Shown: positions 23,401 to 33,963 of the stretch, piece after piece
How the letters are laid out: the number at the start of each line of letters is the position of its first letter
Position numbering within the stretch: position 1 is the first letter of the stretch
Assembly: GCA_037074765.1 (NCBI GenBank)
Contig: JBAMDO010000575.1
Location: 310,001 to 374,000, forward strand
DNA length: 64,000 bases
Origin: Mansonella perstans
Lineage: Eukaryota > Nematoda > Chromadorea > Rhabditida > Onchocercidae
Direction: 5' to 3'
Program-made: the position numbers and the translations under genes
The notes under the pieces: generated by a model
What the model saw: the letters and a program-made list of their open reading frames with translations, nothing else
The model's database searches: none
Told to the model about the DNA's origin: nothing

Positions 23401-26400
23401 TTCTAACTCTTCTTGATCTGTGCTTTTCTTTCGTTTTCTTGTGCTTCTTCGATTTCTCAGTTTTAACTTCAAGCTCTTTTCCCGAAATCCTGAAAGTCGC
23501 AATTTTTTTTAAAAAAAATAGGTCCGAACTTTCATCCTTGAATAAATTACTGGAATTCAAACCAAGGAGGGAATATCCCTTCTTGCAGTTAGAAGATTTT
23601 ATCTTTTTCACTAATTTTGCCTCGGCATCATTCATGTCCATTAATCTCTCCACATATTAGATTTCCCCCTGGAATGTCTTACAATCTCCGTTTGACCTGA
23701 TATACAAACAAGTGATCTAACGCATAGATCTGTGCAACACCTGATAATACAAATTTGAAAAGTATACTTTTCACTGCTAGGACTTAATGAGTGATTGGCT
23801 GATTTGTGTATTTTAACGCCGTCATTGAACTCCAGATCCGGTTGCCGCTGCGATTTTACGAATTCATGCTCCGTTATTCGTGAAACATCGTAATCTGAAC
23901 AAATATACTGTGACTGCAAATTCTTAGGAAATCATTTTTAACGAGCTACAACAGAGAAAAACTTTGTATCAGTTCGAATTTATTGATTTTGTGAATTTAA
24001 AGTATAAAATGTTACCCGGAGAATTACGGCGACTGGAGCTCCGATCGCGACTATCCGTGGTCTTGCATTGTGAAACCGAACGTTCAACGGAAGACTGCCG
24101 CGAAACAAGCGGTGATTCAGTATGACTTTTTGATCGGTCGTAATAACTACGGCTTCTGCTTGATTTATCAGCTGTTGGTGTTAAGTCGCGGCTCGTACTT
24201 CTACAACTTTAATAATGTTATTAACTGAAGTACAGTCCCAATTTAAAAGTAACACGGAAAATTGAAAACAATCTAAACACTAGTAATTCACACAAAAGTT
24301 TTTAACTTTTTTTCAACAAGAATAGCATATACAATTTGAAAAATTGATAAAACTTATAGAAACTGAAAAAAAACTGAAACACACCGTCAAGATCTTCCCT
24401 GAAAACCGAATTTGATGTTAACACTAACTGAAATTCTAAATTTAAACTTTCGAAAATTTACAAAACAGCAAAATTAGTTGATAACCTATAATGCCGTGAA
24501 GACCTGTCTCTAGATGAGGAATGTCGTCTTCGATACGAGTATCTGTCTTCAGCATCAGGTGTCCAATAACGTCGATAACTGCGACGATCGTAGGAACTCC
24601 CATGTCTGTAAAATCGATCTCGACTTCGAGAACGATAGCTGCTACGATAGGAATAATCACGTGGTGTACGACTCCGCGATCGGCTTCTGTGTTTTATCCC
24701 TCGGGAACGACTTCTACGGTGTGAGTCACGATATGACTGACTTTGCGAGGATCGATGACCACTTTCACTTGAAAATCTATTCATCATCAAAAATCCAGAA
24801 GATAATTTATTCACAATGCAGTGCAGAAACATAGAGTAGCATAAATTAATATGATCTTCTTATAATGAAATGCTTTAATAAGAATTCATTTATAGAAACA
24901 GTGTTAGAAATTTATGAAGCTACCTTCGTTTCTTTTTCTCTTTCGACCCACCATGATGACGCATCTTCTCACGTTTTTCATGTGAAGCCAAAATAAGCTC
25001 GTCCTTTTCACCATGCTTTCGTAAAATCTGATTTTCAATTTTTGACTCACAACTACTATCAACAGATGATCTTGTTTTGGTTGCCACCTAAAACAATTTG
25101 ATATTTTTTTTTTAAACAGCCTGGAATACAATACTACGAAATATCTTCGTAAAAAAAAAGATAGATTTTGAACAGCCGCTCGAGATTTTAATGTAATTAT
25201 TGTAACATTTCATAAATTATTCGTTCCAAGGTTTTTTTTTTCCTATGCTTCTATAAAAAACAATAATAATAAAAGAAATCTCTTTAATATTAATATCACA
25301 GAACCTTTTCTTCCTCGATATCCTCCTTATCTTGATGCTGTTTTTCTAAGACATCTGATCTAATAGCAACATCTGTCAAAACAATCTGCTTCCCAGAAGT
25401 GATTTCTCTATTTCCCACTCCAAATAAACATTCATCCAGTTCCATTGCAGCTTCTTTTTCGAAAACTTGATTGTCTATTTGAAATTCGTTCGTCAAATTT
25501 TCACATAAATTCGAAGACGATTTCGGATTTTCGAAGTATTTCATCATATCACCGGATATTTTGCCTGTGTTGTCTGATACATTCAGATTGGTTGGAGTGG
25601 ATTCTGTCTGCAGGACGGCTATTTGTTCTTTCGCTCCCTCATCACTCGGATTTCTGTTTATTTTTTGCATAATCTGTGAATTCAGTGATTTCGGCATATT
25701 ATCGAGTGTCGCATTAAATGATTCTCTTATCCCGACATTATCAGGTCCTGCTGGTAAAAAAGAGTCTGATTTTGGGGTATAGATCGGAGGAGGAGGAGGA
25801 CGTTCCTTTGGCGATTCTATTTTTTCAATATTTTCTGGTGATTCGCTCGGCTGCTGCGGTAATGGTGCATGTTCAGCGGATGTGTTTGTCGATCCGCTCG
25901 ACGGTACTATCGCAACTGGAGAATAAACTGCGTCACGCAATTTTTTGCGCGAGAATTTCAGCTGCATTTCAATCATTTTTTTGGTTTTTGCCTTTAAAGC
26001 AGGGTCAGGAGTTGCCTTTTTCTCCACTTCACTAGATAAAGCGAGCCCATCCGAAATTGGTGGCGGAGGCTGCGTTGACGGTGGAGGTGGTATGCATGGT
26101 GGCAAATCGATATCTTCAGGCCGAACCTGGAATTCAAAGTTAGTGAGAAATCTATCAACACCTCTTTAAAATTTTTTAAGTGCAGACTTTAATGAAAACG
26201 GCATACCTTTTTTAGCAACTTCATATTCTTAGCTTTTTGTTCATATGTATCCTCAGCCGTCAGCTGCGCCGCAGAGCGACTTGAACCGCCCACTCTCTAA
26301 ATAAATTTACATAAATTCAAACGTGTATTTTCAAGACCAAATAAGACTAAAGATGAGTTTAAAATTTTTAAAAAGTATGTAAACCCAAAACGAGACCAGC

Positions 26401-29400
26401 GTATTCACTGCAGTGATAGCAATGACTAGGTGACGTTAAATTAGAGAACGCTCATTCCCAGAAGTTCTTACTGAAAGAGCTGCAGAGTTGGGCGACCTGT
26501 AGGAAAGTGAACCACATGAAACCTTATCAAAGTGGATTAGTTGTTACAACTAAAGATTAGTACTGATTTTCGTTCAAAAAGTTAGTGTTTGAATAACAGC
26601 TGATAAAGAGAAACAAACAATCAATGGAATAATCAGAATAACTTTAAATTTTCAACAATTTTGAAGATTTACATGTTCTCTTATTATATTCGACTTATAA
26701 ATTAAAAACAAACTTCTTCTGCCGTATTCTTATAATAACGGCTGTAATAGTCGTTCCATTGTAAAGAGTACTGATATTCTTCTTCAGTGAGAGGAGTCAT
26801 ACCTGTAAAACACAAAAGTAGCAGAACTAAGGAACGGATAACAAAAACCTACTCATTAAGTCGTATTTAATTTCGTTTTACCACTTTTCGCCTTTTTCAG
26901 GCACTGATACAGACAGCCTCAGAGAATTTCTGCTCAGGCGAGTAACATTCGAGGCGCATCACTGATTTGCTCGATTCCACGTTCTAGCACACACACAGTA
27001 AACATCGGTTTATGCCTACAAATCGAGCCAAATACCAATAAAGCCAATTTACGCTAGTACTTTTCTATTCCTTTCAGTGCCTTCTGCTCCATTTTTCATA
27101 GAAAAGAATTTACAACGAAAAACAAATCATAGTAAAGGAAGAACAGAACATGACTGTAGTGATGCAATACGCGCCGCTATAGTAGCATTGGCCGCATTCC
27201 TCTGACTGTTGTTTTTTGTTGCCCAAACTAACCGTAGACTGAAAAGGCTAAACATAAGCTGAAATCTTTCATAATAAAAAGTACAGAAACACGGGTGACA
27301 AAACTACCATCACTAGCGAAATGAATGAGAGGCGTTCCGTTTGCATCGTAAGGTACTACTGGCTTGCCTTGTTCATCCAGCGGCATTACTGGGACACCTA
27401 TAATGAATTTTTTCAAACGAATGAATTTGGAATAATAAAATATCATTCGCTCTTAATACAAAAAATTTTAGCAATAGGGTATTACTATTTAGTTCGCGCA
27501 TTTAGTTTACAAAAATTTGTATGTTAAATAATACCATAGATATTAACGGGTGCCGTCGGTTTGCCATTCGGTCCAGAAGGAAATATGAATCGACCATTTG
27601 CATCACGCGGAAATATAGCCAAGCCTGCAAAAACTACCTAAAATTAACAATAAAGTCTTAGTCATGGCATTTCAAATAAGCAGAACATAAAGGCCAACGT
27701 CTAGCATAAAAAACTAAGTGCTGCAAGTCAATTTCTGCAATTCTTATTTATATGATTCCTATGCTTAATCTTATCTAAACACAACACAACTAAATTTACA
27801 CAAACAGAAATGCAGTTAGAATAAAAAATGTAAATATGTTCTAAAAAGCTTAGGAATGGCTTGCGACGCAATTATCCACAAACTGCACAAAAGCTGCAGC
27901 TCACCAAGTAAGAAATTCTCAGAAAAAATTAATTGACGAAATTATGGTGAACAAAAAAATTACATTTTCTGCATTAATTTGAAAATGACGATAAAAGGCT
28001 TTGGATCCTTGCCAATGAAAATGTAGTTTTTAAATTTATTAGAAACGAACTACCGTTTGTATCAACCGGTACTACAGGTCTTCCAAGTACACCAGTTGGA
28101 AATACAGGTTGACCATTTTCATCGACAGGGAAAGTAGGCAAATGAGTCGTTGTGTCAAACGGGAAAATTGGCATATTATTTGTATCAACTGGGAAAGCTT
28201 TTTCACCACGCGCATTTGTTGGCAAAATGAATCGTCCTTGATTGTCACGTGGAAATAGAGAACTATTCGTTCCGCGATTATACTGATAACCGTTGTATGG
28301 GATAAAATTGCCACTGCTATCCTGCATATACCAGTAGCCATCTCTATCTACCGAGTACATCTAGAACAGATATTTTACACTCCGAAAATATTACTGGAAT
28401 GTTCATTGGCTTATAGCATATTTCAAAGATTTTAAGGTATCTGCAATTTTATTTTACAACTTGAAACTACCAGCAATTCTCGGCCAATTAATGGGAGCGA
28501 CTTCACAATGAATATGAGAGTATGTAAGTCTCATGAAAAAGATCGAATAAGTAGTTTAAACCATGCGCTGAATGGGTAGTTGCTAAATTGAACATCTCGC
28601 AGCAAAATGTGACGATAGCACTAAAGTTTTCGATGTATTTGGATGTATTTCTGGGGATAAAAATTCCGAAAATACGATCATATAAACGAAACCATCAGCC
28701 GCTATAATCCCACCCTGCGAGAAAAGCGCCAAGAATAATTTGAAGATATTTCAAAATTTTGTTTAATATATTTCGGTTCTTTTCACTTATTTAAAATATT
28801 ATAGCAACATTTCAGTTTATCAGAAAAACTCTTGAAATAATTACTTTCAACTGATACACCAAACTGAAGACTAAATAGAAATTAATGGCGAACCGAAAAT
28901 GAAACACGGTGACGGACATTTGGTCGTACACACTGACTAGAACTAAAGTAGCGCATGACCAACCGACCGCTCACTACAGCAAGCATAAATTTTCACTGAG
29001 CAAAAAAGCAACCAGCCATAACAAACAAATGATTTTGCATGCCTATCTATCAGTACGGCTCAACTATTACCAGAAAAAAAAATGGAAAATTCTTACTGTA
29101 AAAAATTATTTCAATGAAAACTATTGCATTCAATCAAAATATGCATATTTTTTATCAAATAACTTGAGATATTAATTTTTACTCCAGTAACGACAGGAGA
29201 AATTGAAGTTTTCAAATTATTAAAAAAAACTCTGGTATAAACACTGAAATAAATTGAAGTTTTCAAATTATTCAAAAAAAATTCTAGTGCAAACACTGAA
29301 AAACAGACAAAAACACTGCTACTCACCTCTCCTAAACAACCTATATAGTACCGGTACCCGTCACTTTCACCGTGATATATCCAACCTGGTGGTATATAAT

Positions 29401-30525
29401 GTTTCGGGCCTAAAAGTAGAACGATAGAAGATCACACAAAATAATCACCATCTTTAAGCATCTTTTTTTATTTGGTGGATGATTATAATTTGAATTTCGG
29501 TGTTGAATTTCTTTTTATTCATTTCTTTTACTGAATTTCTTATTTTAAAGTTCATTTGAAATTCATTATAACATCTTAAACACATTCTTATGTAAAGTAT
29601 TCTAACAGAAATCCAATTTAAAACTTGGGATGTTCGATAAGCGCTTTATTTAGAGTGTACATTAAGAGTCAGCGAATAAAAAGTAATTCAACACCGAAAT
29701 TCAAATTATTTGGTAACTTACATTTTATTCATTCTTATTTCATATTAAGCAATTATTTAAGAGATTAGTCTTCATTTTTGAAAACTGTCTTCTTAAAAAC
29801 AGCAGAAATAACTTCTTGCAGTTAAAAACAAACTCTGAGTCTAGGAGAAAATAATCTTATTGAAAATTCAAAAAATTTGAATCGCTAGCTTTATTCTGTT
29901 CTCACTTCATCTAGCTAAAGCTAACGTAATTAAACAAACCTTGCGAGTGCGGTTTTCCAGCACCATATATGTTTCGCGCTTCCGCTATTTCCGGACTGTC
30001 AAGTATGACTTCCCCAATCTAAATCAAACGCTTTCAGCTTAAGAAAGAAGAGGTGACAGGCAAGGACATTTCTAACACTCATTCTTATTATCTTTTCATT
30101 TCAAAATAGAATTTAGCGATACAGAGCTCATCATATATAAAATTAAGCAAAGATGTCACCTTATTCATCGATATCTCTGACAATTCAGCGACATTATTTC
30201 CAGCACTAATTCCATTATTACATTGGTTTTCTTGGGTATCTAGATTAGTGGCATCAAAATTTTCGCTTGAATTTGTTCTATCTGCAGTCACTTCTTCTTG
30301 ATCTTTTGTTACTAGCGCATGTTCCAGAGTATCAGATTCAGTATGTGCAATTCCGAGAGTATCAGTACGAATATCATACCCATACTCTGTCCCAAACTTG
30401 AGTTCATCTACCGAACTTTTTTCCATAGCATCCTCTCCTGAGTAAATGCTTTCATTGTCATTGTTTTCTCGTGTTCGGCAAATGTCTTCCATCACAGCAT
30501 GCTCAGTTTCATCCATCGAGTACAT
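20410..30525 (-). CDS. Large RS-domain, decapeptide-repeat nuclear protein (22 exons)
   Basis: Exons in transcript order: 30160-30525, 29940-30018, 29327-29409, 28054-28360, 27535-27624, 27293-27397, 26714-26802, 26207-26296, 25305-26126, 24924-25087, 24486-24767, 24016-24200, 23768-23894, 23376-23489, 23159-23251, 22913-22991, 22689-22825, 22293-22404, 21839-21964, 21423-21544, 20857-21285, 20410-20707. They total 4299 bases (1432 residues) in one frame with GT-AG borders. In order: an acidic N-terminus; aromatic segments (PPGWIYHGESDGYRYYIG, DRDGYWYMQDSSGNF); 13 copies of a roughly 10-residue FPxDxxGxP repeat (about 210-340); a TEEEYQYSLQWNDYYSRYY segment; Pro runs (404-530); an RS domain (about 732-887); Lys/Arg-rich coils and a LEDGEII motif; and a charged C-terminal helix. 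The composition suggests a nuclear pre-mRNA processing or transcription-linked protein. I do not recognise the orthologue. The start (ATG 30525) is the first ATG after the acceptor-like TTTTTGAG; an upstream exon or SL site is possible. Confidence 0.8.
29201..29302. repeat. Tandem duplication, about 51-bp unit, two copies
   Basis: Two adjacent copies, each starting AATTGAAGTTTTCAAATTAT and ending near AAACACTGAA, differ at several bases. They lie in the intron between the third and fourth exons of the RS-domain gene, next to the third exon's donor. Confidence 0.7.
29485..29709. mobile_element. MITE-like element with 36-bp terminal inverted repeats
   Basis: The 36 bases at 29485-29520 and at 29674-29709 are reverse complements of each other with one mismatch; both contain AATTTGAATTTCGGTGTTGA in one orientation. 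They enclose about 153 bases of AT-rich DNA without a coding frame. The element lies in the intron between the second and third exons of the minus-strand RS-domain gene, so its transcript could fold into a long hairpin. No clear target-site duplication is seen. It may be a non-autonomous transposon, or simply a foldback sequence. Confidence 0.6.
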
Positions 30526-31658
30526 ATAAGTTATGGACCTCAAAAACTATCAGTTAGAACTGCATATAAATATATACGTTATATATATATATATCTTGCT
30601 AGGTCTCGCATGGATCCTTAAGAATAAAGAGAAGTTTTGCATACGCTGTACTTTGTTTATATAAAAAGGATATATTCGTATTTGAAAACTATGAAAATTT
30701 TAAAGAAGTTATAAGAAATAATATAATGATTAAATGATGCTTTAAAACAGTACTAGGCAGTATCCCACAAACTATAAATAGAGACGTACATGGCGTGACC
30801 TATTATATACAGTGACCTCTTAATGAGTAAAGTATATGAAGAATTACAAATGGAATGATATAATGAAAATATATACGTCAAATGATACCATCATATCACT
30901 TAGCAAATTATCACAGCAATCCCGATGGCTGTCAATTGTTGTTCTCACAACGATTGGAAAATTATCAAAAATATTGAGCTGCATGAGTGCTTTCAGTCTC
31001 GAAATGAATTCATACTTTCAGGGATTACAAAGGACTACAAAAGGCATAGGAACAAGTAGCCAACAATGTATGGGAAGGTGGTTAAGGTGGTATGGGAAGG
31101 GAAGTGATTATAGTATGAGAATAGTGGAATGGAATGATATTTAAGTAAAAATGTATGAAAAATGAATCAATTAGCATTTTTAAACTTACTTTTTCAACAA
31201 ACGAAAATTTAAAATATGTGAGAGCTTTGAGCTGATCCTTTTTATGTTATTTTTTGATATTTGTTATATTTAGATGTGTTTATTTAACTTTGCATATAAT
31301 ATTTATTTCTTTATTTGCATCCTTTTTTCTATTGTATTTTTCACTTTTAAATCAATTTCTATGGTTCCTTCAAATAACTTTCTTCTACCATAAGCGTTCT
31401 CAGCTGCAATCATTTGAATAGATTTGGTTAGTTCTACTATTTCTTAACTTTCAGTCTCGAATTTATTCATACTCAATTCTAACTCTTTCCAGAAATAGCT
31501 ACACATTGTCTTAAAGTTAATAAAACAAATGTGATTATATATAATATTTATAATTTAATTTTAATTGGAATAAACCCGACAGTTTCATCAAAATTGCATA
31601 AACTAATCGGCGCATAATCGGCCTTAGCGTAACAGTATTTTGCAGAAATTCTAAATAT
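30526..31658. promoter_or_regulatory. Divergent intergenic region between the RS-domain and SLC35B1 genes
   Basis: About 1.1 kb separates two divergently transcribed genes. It must hold both promoters or the spliced-leader acceptors of both. An (AT)n run lies at about 30578-30595. On the + strand, TATTTTGCAG ends at 31645, 13 bases before the SLC35B1 ATG, and is a probable spliced-leader acceptor. The open + frame at about 30836-31144 has no convincing coding character. Confidence 0.5.
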
Positions 31659-33494
31659 ATGTCGATGTTCAGATCGATGGAAGAAGTGCATAAAAAAACA
31701 AGTGATGACTGTAAGTTAGAGGATGAAAATCATATGAATGAAACGCTGTGGAAGCAGGTGGCTAGTCTGATATTCTGTGCTGGTGGTGCTGTGATTTGTT
31801 ATTTTTGGTTTGGAATTATTCAAGAATCAATGTGAGGTTCTTGCCTTACCTTTGATTATTATTTGAAATAAAGATTTTTTTTCGGTTATTCTGGAATGGT
31901 AATATTGATTAGTTTATTATTAATTAGTTTTTAAATATTGCAGAACAAGAGGTAAATATGGCCCTGGTGGCAGGGAACGTTTCACATACACACAAGCACT
32001 GGTTTTTGTGCAGTGTGCTATAAATACAATATTTGCATATATTTTGAGAGGTACAACGAGAGATAGTGTACCGAAACGCATATATGCTGCTGTCTCTACC
32101 AGTTATTTGTTTGCAATGATTACAAGTAATCATGCACTGCAGTACTTACCATACCCAACGCAAGTTAGCCTTTTTTCAATGTTTCACTTTTCATAAACAT
32201 CTCGTTGTCAGTTTTTGAAGTACTATGAATTGAATTGGTCTTGTGAAGGTAAGAACTTATTTGTGATGTTTCTGTATGAAATTAAACAGGTCGCTTTGCA
32301 TTTTCATTTTACCTGCTGTTGCATTTAAATTTAATTCCTTTTAGGTGCTGGGTAAATCTTGTAAACCAATACCGATAATGCTTTTCGGTTTTCTTTTCGC
32401 TAATAAACGTTATCATTTGAAGAAATGTTGCTGTGTTTTAATGATTGTACTTGGTGTTGCATTATTCCTATATAAAGAAAAAGCGGATGCAACATATGGC
32501 AAACCTGCTTTCAGTTTAGGTTTTGGTGAGATGTTACTGGTATGTTATTGTCACTTTTGCGGAGTTTAAAGCTAAGTGAAGAGTTATCTGATTGATGGAC
32601 GGGTGGTTAATATATGACAATATCTATAATGCCCAAAAATGATATGTTATATCTTGAAATGCCATATTTAGTTATCGAGAATTGACTCAATGCTCTCAAA
32701 TATTGTAGCAGATTTAGATTCCAAACATTTATAAATATTTGCTTACTTGTTACGCAAGCTTATACAACTTCGATTGGGCATTCGTCTGCAGCCATGATGT
32801 TACTGATTGACTTTTACAATGAAGTATTCCAATTTGCTTTCAGTCAAAAGCATATGTACTTTATTAATAATCCGATAGAAAAGACTAAACTCATCAAACT
32901 TATAGCTTCTGTCGTTGGTAATGGATGGTACTACAGGCGCAATACAAGATAGAATTCGTCAACAGCATAGGGCAAATGCTCATAATATGATGTATAATAT
33001 GAACTTATTTTCTTCATTATATCTTCTGATCGGTCTGCTTTTAACGGGTGAATTATTTGACTTCATGGTATTTGTGCAATCTTATCCGAAAATAATAGTG
33101 GAATTATTTACTCTTGCTGTTGCAAGCGCTTTGGGACAGGTATAATACTTTGTCATTTTCTAGATTTTCAAACTTGATTTGTATTGATTAAGAAAAGTGT
33201 CAATTTCCTCAGCTTTTTTTTCTTTTTTTTGATTTTTTTGATCCTTTCAATTATTTGTTTTATTACTATTTTTAGTTCTTCATTTTCAAAACTGTGGCAG
33301 AGTTCGGTCCATTGACTTGTTCGATTGTAACAACGACACGTAAACTGTTCACGATTCTCGGCTCGGTGATCTTTTTTGGTAATACTCTGACACAAAGGCA
33401 GTCTTTAGCTACTGTTGTAGTATTTACTGGCCTGTTATTAGATGCTATAGAAAGTAAGAAGAAAGAATCCACCATTAAAGTAAAGTCTGGCTAA
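31659..33494 (+). CDS. hut-1: SLC35B1/HUT1-type ER nucleotide(-sugar) transporter
   Basis: Five exons, 31659-31831, 31944-32163, 32345-32539, 32906-33139 and 33276-33494, total 1041 bases (346 residues). Family-typical motifs include [61 protein letters not shown]-like [18 protein letters not shown], and [20 protein letters not shown] followed by [15 protein letters not shown]. About ten hydrophobic segments are spread along the length, as expected for a drug/metabolite-transporter-fold carrier. The C-terminus is Lys-rich ([14 protein letters not shown]), compatible with ER retention. The family works in the ER membrane; SLC35B1 has been described as an ATP/ADP exchanger and its yeast relative HUT1 as a UDP-galactose transporter. 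Length is close to the family norm (about 320-350). A spliced-leader-type acceptor lies just before the ATG. AATAAA at 33727 is followed about 160 bases later by an acceptor for the next gene. Confidence 0.93.
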
Positions 33495-33726
33495 TGATAA
33501 CGCTGTTCAAAATAAGTTGTTGTAAATTTTAATAATAATAGGCAAGAGAGTCAACTTCATGCTTTCTTTGTAAGCTTTATTGCTTATAAGTGTAGCAGTT
33601 ATATGTAAGATTGTAATTGTTGTAATTCCGTTCGATGTCGTCTTTTTTTGCATGTTTTGCGGATTGAGCTTTATTGTCGTCCAATTTACCAGGTTATTAT
33701 TACCTAATTTATTCAAATCTGACAGT

Positions 33727-33732
33727 AATAAA
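33727..33732 (+). terminator. Poly(A) signal between the SLC35B1 and PWP2 genes
   Basis: AATAAA lies 233 bases past the SLC35B1 stop and 157 bases before the acceptor at 33890. This spacing resembles the intercistronic region of a trans-spliced nematode operon. Confidence 0.45.
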
Positions 33733-33880
33733 GGATGGACAAAATTGTTTGTGCAAATCAGATCATTATATATACAAATCATGCTGGTAATTTGCTGCCA
33801 CATTATTTTGTTTCTTACATTGCAATTCTTCAACTTAGATATCAAATCTTTTTACCGAGCATTTATTATTTAATCTTATT

Positions 33881-33890
33881 TCTTTCACAG
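33881..33890 (+). promoter_or_regulatory. Candidate spliced-leader acceptor for PWP2
   Basis: TCTTTCACAG is a good nematode acceptor with no matching upstream donor exon. It lies 73 bases before the PWP2 ATG and is a likely trans-splice site for a downstream cistron. A second option is AATCTTTAG ending near 33925. Confidence 0.4.
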
Positions 33891-33963
33891 GAGCTGATCT
33901 CTTTTTCTATTACTTGGAATCTTTAGTTCTACTTGGGAGGAAAAGGCATTCAGAAAGGACTTT

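Noticed and set aside
24442..24834. Open frames in other phases and on the opposite strand over the RS domain
   Set aside because: Produced by the repetitive Arg/Ser codons of the real exon 24486-24767.
26472..26496. 25-base microexon with good splice borders in the RS-domain gene
   Set aside because: Including it shifts the frame; joining 26714 directly to 26296 keeps phase 0.
27130..27235. C/D-box snoRNA-like pattern (GTGATGC ... CTGA) on the + strand
   Set aside because: The C box is imperfect, no terminal stem was found and it is antisense to the host intron.
28909..29175. 88-codon + strand open frame in an intron of the RS-domain gene
   Set aside because: Lys/Tyr/Asn-rich, no ATG at the expected place, and antisense to a well-supported gene.
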